Source: Candidatus Thorarchaeota archaeon
Lineage (GTDB): Archaea; Asgardarchaeota; Thorarchaeia; Thorarchaeales; Thorarchaeaceae
Assembly: GCA_016841005.1 (NCBI GenBank)
Contig: JAEORG010000264.1
Coordinates: forward strand, 1 to 34,899
DNA: 34,899 nt
Direction: 5' to 3'
This document shows, in pieces, positions 30,844 through 34,899 of this stretch; positions within the stretch are counted from its first letter, which is position 1; the number at the start of each line of letters is the position of its first letter. The notes below the pieces were generated by a model, which was given only the letters and a program-made list of their open reading frames with translations, made no database searches and was not told where the DNA came from. The translations under genes and the position numbers were made by a program.

Positions 30844-32265
30844 TTGGTATCGTCTAAAATCTTGTCACAGATACACACTCCATTCGATGATATTCTTCCT
30901 AAGGTTGAAGACCCAGTAGCGCAATTTTATCTAGATACTATGAGAATCTATCTGGCACTTAGTTCAGGTACTTTGACATATGATGACGCAATGGATGCTG
31001 TAGATTTACTAAAGAAGAATCCAGAATTTGCGAGGTCTCCAATCAATCCTGTACGACTTCCGATTAACAAATACTTTACAGATCGTATTGTCGACAATTT
31101 GGGTACACTACGAAAATTCAATCTAGTAACAAAGGATTCGATTAAATCGGCATGCAGTTTTGCCTTTTTGCTTCAGGATAATCCCATTAGTCATGTTGAT
31201 TTCACTACGCTGTCGTACTTGATAGACCACCCACGCGCATCATTCACACAAATTGCGGAAGCAACAAATCTTGCCCCACGAACAGTATCAAGATCTATTA
31301 CTCGCTTGAGAAATAGGCATACTACTAGATATAGGGCACTTGTTGATTATTCTGCTTGGGGAGTCAATACCTTCATGGTTTTTTTCACACCTCGAGAAGG
31401 AATCGATTGGCAAATGTTCGAGGATGAACTAACATCTTACCCTTTTCTCAAAGCCATGTTGAAGACCACCATGACCGACCTAGGATACATATCTGTTAAT
31501 ATTCCCGGAAACGAGGATAATGAGAAGGTCTTCCTTCGAAGTATCAATGAACTATCAAAGTCAGTATTCGATTATGTCAGTATACATAGACAAGATGCAA
31601 GTAGCGTCGAAAGAAATCTTTCCTTATTCAAAAACAACAATTGGACCTTCCCTGAGGAACTTAAACTTCTGTTGGAAAATCCGGAACTTCCTGCTCCAGA
31701 TATTCCCACGAGAATTCTTGCCTGTGGAGGTCATCAGAAGGGTCTTACTGAAGATGAGTTTATTATCGCATCTCTGGCAAACTTGAGTGCACGTGCCGCC
31801 CCAGCTGAATTTGCAGAAGAAATGAAACGTAGAAACTTCGATGTTACACCGAAACGAGTCACGACCACTATCAGGAAGTTAATCAATCGGAATATTATGA
31901 TGCCCTATGTAGGATACCAACTTGGACAAACAACTGACTTCTGCTTTGAGATTGTCTGTGATTCTGACTGGACTAAGAAAATTGAGTCAGTTCTTCCACT
32001 ATTTCCATATGTCATCTCGTTTATTTCTCCTAGAGGTATTATCCTCTGGCCCACTGTTCCTGGATCTCATCAGGTTGAATATTATCAGATGCTACGCTCC
32101 CTCGAAGAACAATCTGGAGTAAAGTCAGTTCAATCAATAATGACAATCATACTGAAAGGGTCCCGATCCATTCTGGATTTAGCCGCTTCGTGGAAATATA
32201 CTAGAAATGGTTACACCGTTCAACCAGATGCTTTGGACCTGACAAATTACATTTCGGACTATTAA
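30844..32265 (+). CDS. Two-module Lrp/AsnC-like transcriptional regulator B
   Basis: About 473 residues. A helical N-terminal region of 120 residues has no clear domain. The first winged helix is near 130-165 (LSYLIDHPRASFTQIAEATN, then APRTVSRSITRLRNRHTTRY) with a sensor-like domain (WGVNTFMVFFTPREGIDWQM). The second is near 315-355 (EFIIASLANLSARAAPAEFA, then TPKRVTTTIRKLINRNIMMP) with a second sensor-like part. It follows regulator A by 27 bases and is probably in one operon with it. I chose the TTG at 30844 with GAGGAA about nine bases upstream; a TTG at 30826 is the alternative. The 3' end overlaps the convergent oxidoreductase by 4 bases. Confidence 0.8.
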   Translation: MVSSKILSQIHTPFDDILPKVEDPVAQFYLDTMRIYLALSSGTLTYDDAMDAVDLLKKNPEFARSPINPVRLPINKYFTDRIVDNLGTLRKFNLVTKDSIKSACSFAFLLQDNPISHVDFTTLSYLIDHPRASFTQIAEATNLAPRTVSRSITRLRNRHTTRYRALVDYSAWGVNTFMVFFTPREGIDWQMFEDELTSYPFLKAMLKTTMTDLGYISVNIPGNEDNEKVFLRSINELSKSVFDYVSIHRQDASSVERNLSLFKNNNWTFPEELKLLLENPELPAPDIPTRILACGGHQKGLTEDEFIIASLANLSARAAPAEFAEEMKRRNFDVTPKRVTTTIRKLINRNIMMPYVGYQLGQTTDFCFEIVCDSDWTKKIESVLPLFPYVISFISPRGIILWPTVPGSHQVEYYQMLRSLEEQSGVKSVQSIMTIILKGSRSILDLAASWKYTRNGYTVQPDALDLTNYISDY

Positions 32266-33185
32266 TGGTCATCTTTGAATTGGTGGAAAGCATCTAGTAG
32301 AAGTTTAGTTGATGATTTTGAGTGGCTTACGGGTGGGCCAAAAATGATTGTATCCACACCACTTTTTTTTAAGGGGTCAATTGCCTCGACAAGATTCCCA
32401 GGTGTGGAGTAGAAGCCCCACCTTAGAAGATGGTCAATTCCAATTTTTTCTAGAATCTTGGGTGAGAGTTCTTTCTGTTCAGAAAACATTCTGCGAGCAG
32501 ATTCGATTGAATCTTTAATATCAAATCTATCCATGAGAGCTCTAGATGCACCTAAAGCAACTATAGCTGCCGAAAACAGAAAATCGTTAGGAGGAACTGC
32601 GGAATAAGACTCGGTTATTTTAGTAGGACTGAAGATGCCGATCCTAAATTTGGAATCTCTATCTCCAAGAATTTCTAAAGCCCATTTCACCATCGAAACA
32701 TCCGTAAGGTTCAGAAGAACACCATCTACCTTCTTTGACTCAACAATCATTCTAGGTCCCTGTGCAGCTACCCAGACAGGGCAACTGATGCCTAGTTCAT
32801 TTAATGTGTGCTTGATAGATTGTGCTCCACCTATCGTTTCAGTAACTATCTTACTGGGAACCCATTGTTTCTTGCCCACGGAACTAAGAGCATCCTTATC
32901 TCCTGGTCCTATCAGTATGTCAAAACGGTCACCAAATTCATTGGTCAAGGTTTCCACAAATCTCACAATGTATTCTGGGCTATATATCACAGAAGGAAGC
33001 AACCCAATTCCAATTCTCGACCTAGATGTCATTGAAGCAATTTTTACTGCAATACTAGGTGCAAACCGAGGAGCTGGAAAATCTACAACCCAGATGTAAT
33101 CAATCTCTGCAATATCACTTTGAGCTGATATCGAAATAGTCTGTTCATACTTCTCATGAACGTTAAGAGCTATCCCCCACTTCAT
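32262..33185 (-). CDS. LLM-class F420-dependent oxidoreductase-like protein (diverged)
   Basis: A 307-residue bacterial-luciferase-like (LLM) TIM barrel, the fold of methylenetetrahydromethanopterin reductase and other F420- or FMN-dependent enzymes. Visible are MKWGIALNVHEKY at the N-terminus, SRIGIGLLPSVIYSPEYIVR (the strand and loop typical of the family), FGDRFDILIGPGDKDALSSV near 85, and CPVWVAAQGPRMI near 135. It is shorter and more diverged than its upstream partner, lacking part of the insertion region, so it may be a non-catalytic or specialised subunit. Its ATG overlaps the stop of the upstream gene in ATGA. Confidence 0.83.
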   Translation of the reverse strand: MKWGIALNVHEKYEQTISISAQSDIAEIDYIWVVDFPAPRFAPSIAVKIASMTSRSRIGIGLLPSVIYSPEYIVRFVETLTNEFGDRFDILIGPGDKDALSSVGKKQWVPSKIVTETIGGAQSIKHTLNELGISCPVWVAAQGPRMIVESKKVDGVLLNLTDVSMVKWALEILGDRDSKFRIGIFSPTKITESYSAVPPNDFLFSAAIVALGASRALMDRFDIKDSIESARRMFSEQKELSPKILEKIGIDHLLRWGFYSTPGNLVEAIDPLKKSGVDTIIFGPPVSHSKSSTKLLLDAFHQFKDDH

Positions 33186-34177
33186 TGAGCATCTCTCCTG
33201 GATTTAATCTCTTGAAAGATGTCTATCATTGCTCCTCTCCAATCACCTGAGAATGGTGGTCCGAGAACAACTTCAGTTATTCCATGTCTTACAATAGTTT
33301 CAAACATATCCACCATATGATTGCAGTCACCACTGATTGTGAAAGTGTCCATCATTTCCTGATTCACAATGGGTATTCCTGCCTTTGGTCCTCCTTTTGC
33401 TACAGCTTGTCGGAGTTTAGCAATCTTCTCTGTATCTATACTAAGCATATCGATAACTTGTTCAGGCATGTCTGCTACGACGATTGCCACGACTTTCTTA
33501 GCCAGTCGTTCACTTCCTCCCTTGAATGTGGGAATCGTTGGCAACCATGCAACCTTTTCAACTGCCTTTGGATTTCGACCGACCTTTTTCGCTGAACGAT
33601 CAATCTCATCTACTGCATATTTCAAATACTTCGGGGGACCGGAAAGAATCACTCCATCAGCGACCTGCCCGGAAAGACGAAGCATCTGAGGTCCCCTAAC
33701 ACCTAGAAAAATTGGGATTTGGACACCTTCTGTACTCCTCAAATTGAATCCCTCTAACTGGAAAAGTTGATTTTCTACTGTTACCGTTTCACCAACCCAA
33801 AGCCTCCGAAATGCATCCACTGCATCACGAAGAGATGTGACTGGTTTTGTCAGATTGATTCCAAGCCGGTTTAGGTCCTGTAAGCCACCGATTCCTGTAC
33901 CAAGCACAAACCGTCCATGTGCAATTTCATGCAAACTCAATGCTGCACGAGCAAGTGTGGAAATATTATGGACACTCATCGGAACAATCCCAGTTCCAAC
34001 TCTCACGTTTGAAGTATTCAAAAGAGTTGAAGCGGTCAGAGTAAAGATTTCTTGTCCAATACCTATGTCTTCTCCTATCCAAATTGATGTTGCACCCAGC
34101 TCATCAGATTTCTGTGCAATCCAACTTGTTGAATCCAGTTTCATATTCGTAGTGATACCAATACTCGCTTTGTACAC
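33182..34177 (-). CDS. LLM-class F420-dependent oxidoreductase, Mer-like
   Basis: A 331-residue LLM-class enzyme resembling 5,10-methylenetetrahydromethanopterin reductase (Mer). Motifs: MYKASIGITTNMKLDSTSWI, IWIGEDIGIGQEIFTLTAST, VRVGTGIVPMSVHNISTLAR (family hallmark), HGRFVLGTGIGGLQDLNRLG, and IPIFLGVRGPQMLRLSGQVA followed by DGVIL. It likely uses reduced F420; whether the substrate is a pterin C1 unit or something else cannot be decided. The start is GTG with AGGGATG six bases upstream. It is the first gene of a two-gene overlapping operon and is divergent from the AfpA-like gene. Confidence 0.87.
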   Translation of the reverse strand: MYKASIGITTNMKLDSTSWIAQKSDELGATSIWIGEDIGIGQEIFTLTASTLLNTSNVRVGTGIVPMSVHNISTLARAALSLHEIAHGRFVLGTGIGGLQDLNRLGINLTKPVTSLRDAVDAFRRLWVGETVTVENQLFQLEGFNLRSTEGVQIPIFLGVRGPQMLRLSGQVADGVILSGPPKYLKYAVDEIDRSAKKVGRNPKAVEKVAWLPTIPTFKGGSERLAKKVVAIVVADMPEQVIDMLSIDTEKIAKLRQAVAKGGPKAGIPIVNQEMMDTFTISGDCNHMVDMFETIVRHGITEVVLGPPFSGDWRGAMIDIFQEIKSRRDAQ

Positions 34178-34289
34178 AGAAACATCCCTGTGCTAGCAAA
34201 CAAACACAACTAAAGAATGATTTCCAATGAACATTTCAACAAAAGATTAGATATTTCTGTAGATGACAACATCGAATGAATGACATAAA

Positions 34290-34841
34290 TTGAAGCGTAT
34301 TCTGTGGGGTATCACTGGGTCTGGAGATCTGCTTGATGAAACACTCAATGCAATGACAACGTTGAATGAAACTGAAGGTTTCAAAGTGTCCGTGGTACTG
34401 TCCAAAGCTGCGGAACAGGTCTGGCGACGGTATGGTCTGTGGGATGAATTGAGTTTACGATTTAAAAAAGTCACTCGAGAAACAAATTCCAATGTACCTT
34501 TTGTTGCAGGTGCTCTGCAGATAGGACACTATGATATCTTTGTGGTTGCCCCATTGACTGCTAACTCAACTGCAAAAATAGCGTATGGCATTGCAGATAC
34601 ACTAATCACTAATGCAGTAGCACAGACTCTGAAAGGATCCACACCTGTTGTACTTTTTCCAGTTGACCAAAAACATGGGCAGGTCGAAACCAAAGCTCCT
34701 GATGGAACAGCTTTCACAATTCGAACTCGTCAAATTGACATCGAAAATGCTGAGAAACTTCGTAACATGCAAGGTATCACTGTTGTCTCATCTCCAGGGG
34801 AGATACCTGAGGTTGTCAAACAAATTCTTGAAATAAGCTAA
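34290..34841 (+). CDS. Archaeoflavoprotein AfpA-like / DmrX-like flavoprotein
   Basis: A 183-residue flavoprotein of the UbiX/PPC-decarboxylase fold. RILWGITGSGDLLDET at the N-terminus is the FMN-binding opening, FVAGALQIGHYDIFVVAPLT with ANSTAKIAYGIADTLITNA is the conserved core, and PVVLFPVDQ follows. This pattern fits archaeoflavoprotein AfpA and the related dihydromethanopterin-reductase acceptor protein, which take electrons from ferredoxin or a ferredoxin-linked donor. The start is TTG; no strong ribosome site is visible. Next to the Mer-like pair it points to flavin/F420/pterin redox chemistry. Confidence 0.85.
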   Translation: MKRILWGITGSGDLLDETLNAMTTLNETEGFKVSVVLSKAAEQVWRRYGLWDELSLRFKKVTRETNSNVPFVAGALQIGHYDIFVVAPLTANSTAKIAYGIADTLITNAVAQTLKGSTPVVLFPVDQKHGQVETKAPDGTAFTIRTRQIDIENAEKLRNMQGITVVSSPGEIPEVVKQILEIS

Positions 34842-34855
34842 GCTGGTCGGTGTCA

Positions 34856-34899
34856 ATGACATCAGAGATCACTCAAGACCTATTATCCCAAATCAGGAA
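34856..34899 (+). CDS. Start of a further gene (3' truncated, hypothetical)
   Basis: An ATG 15 bases after the AfpA-like stop opens a frame reading MTSEITQDLLSQIR to the window edge, with GGTCGGTG just upstream. Too short to identify. It would be in one operon with the flavoprotein gene. Confidence 0.4.
   Translation, partial: MTSEITQDLLSQIR

Noticed and set aside
32635..33099. 154-residue plus-strand frame inside the shorter LLM gene
   Set aside because: A mirror frame of a gene with clear LLM motifs; no ribosome site or protein-like pattern.
1..34899. CRISPR arrays, insertion sequences, integrase or attachment sites
   Set aside because: No regularly spaced direct repeats, transposase or integrase motifs, or terminal inverted repeats were seen in the window.

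Overview
The window looks like a chromosomal segment of an archaeon. The best guess is a mesophilic Asgard lineage of the Thorarchaeota type, but no rRNA or other marker is present to prove it. Archaeal signs are a geranylgeranyl-reductase-family flavoprotein, an archaeoflavoprotein (AfpA-like), two F420-type luciferase-like oxidoreductases, a HTH-bat regulator, tandem Lrp-like regulators, and TATA boxes about 25 nt upstream of starts that often lack a leader. Bacterial-looking genes (one-piece transketolase, standard SerRS, ECF S component) are mixed in, as is common in Asgard and other mesophilic archaea. Base composition is fairly even and AT-leaning. I see no insertion sequence, CRISPR array, tRNA or rRNA.

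Layout. 1-3492 (+) is a tight molybdenum/tungsten cofactor operon: moaE (5' end outside the window), moaC, moaB, moeA and an E1-like MoeB/HesA protein, with start-stop overlaps between the first four genes. 3485-5360 holds a winged-helix regulator divergent from an esterase with a TPR tail. 5394-6292 (-) is a PNPOx-fold protein followed by a MarR repressor, with a perfect 10-bp inverted repeat over the promoter. 6387-8635 (-) is geranylgeranyl reductase plus a DMT permease, divergent from a HTH-bat regulator. 9321-13148 (-) carries a flavin reductase fused to a PCP_red-like tail, an SDR and transketolase. 13362-15302 (-) has an anchored surface protein and a PadR-methyltransferase-like fusion. 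A 408-bp hairpin-rich spacer separates these from an oligopeptide-type solute-binding protein whose two halves are in swapped order.

17587-20748 has a GNAT acetyltransferase, three small membrane proteins (two cysteine-rich), an OB-like small protein and a VOC protein. 20815-23886 carries superoxide reductase, an ECF S component, a conserved 426-residue protein I cannot name, and a rubrerythrin-like ferritin. 24001-28614 (-) has SerRS, a GT4 glycosyltransferase, endonuclease III and an MFS permease. A spacer of about 700 bp with several dyads then leads to two adjacent regulators, each with two Lrp-like modules. These face two overlapping F420-type oxidoreductases, followed by a divergent AfpA-like flavoprotein and the start of one more gene.

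How it fits together. The themes are redox cofactors (Mo/W-pterin, flavin, F420), oxygen and peroxide defence (superoxide reductase, ferritin-like protein), and dense local transcription control. The most notable items are the permuted solute-binding protein, the paired two-module regulators beside the F420/flavin genes, the two enzyme-domain fusions, the MarR operator, and the unexplained hairpins at 15378-15611. Many genes appear to start at GTG or TTG, usually with a good Shine-Dalgarno sequence.
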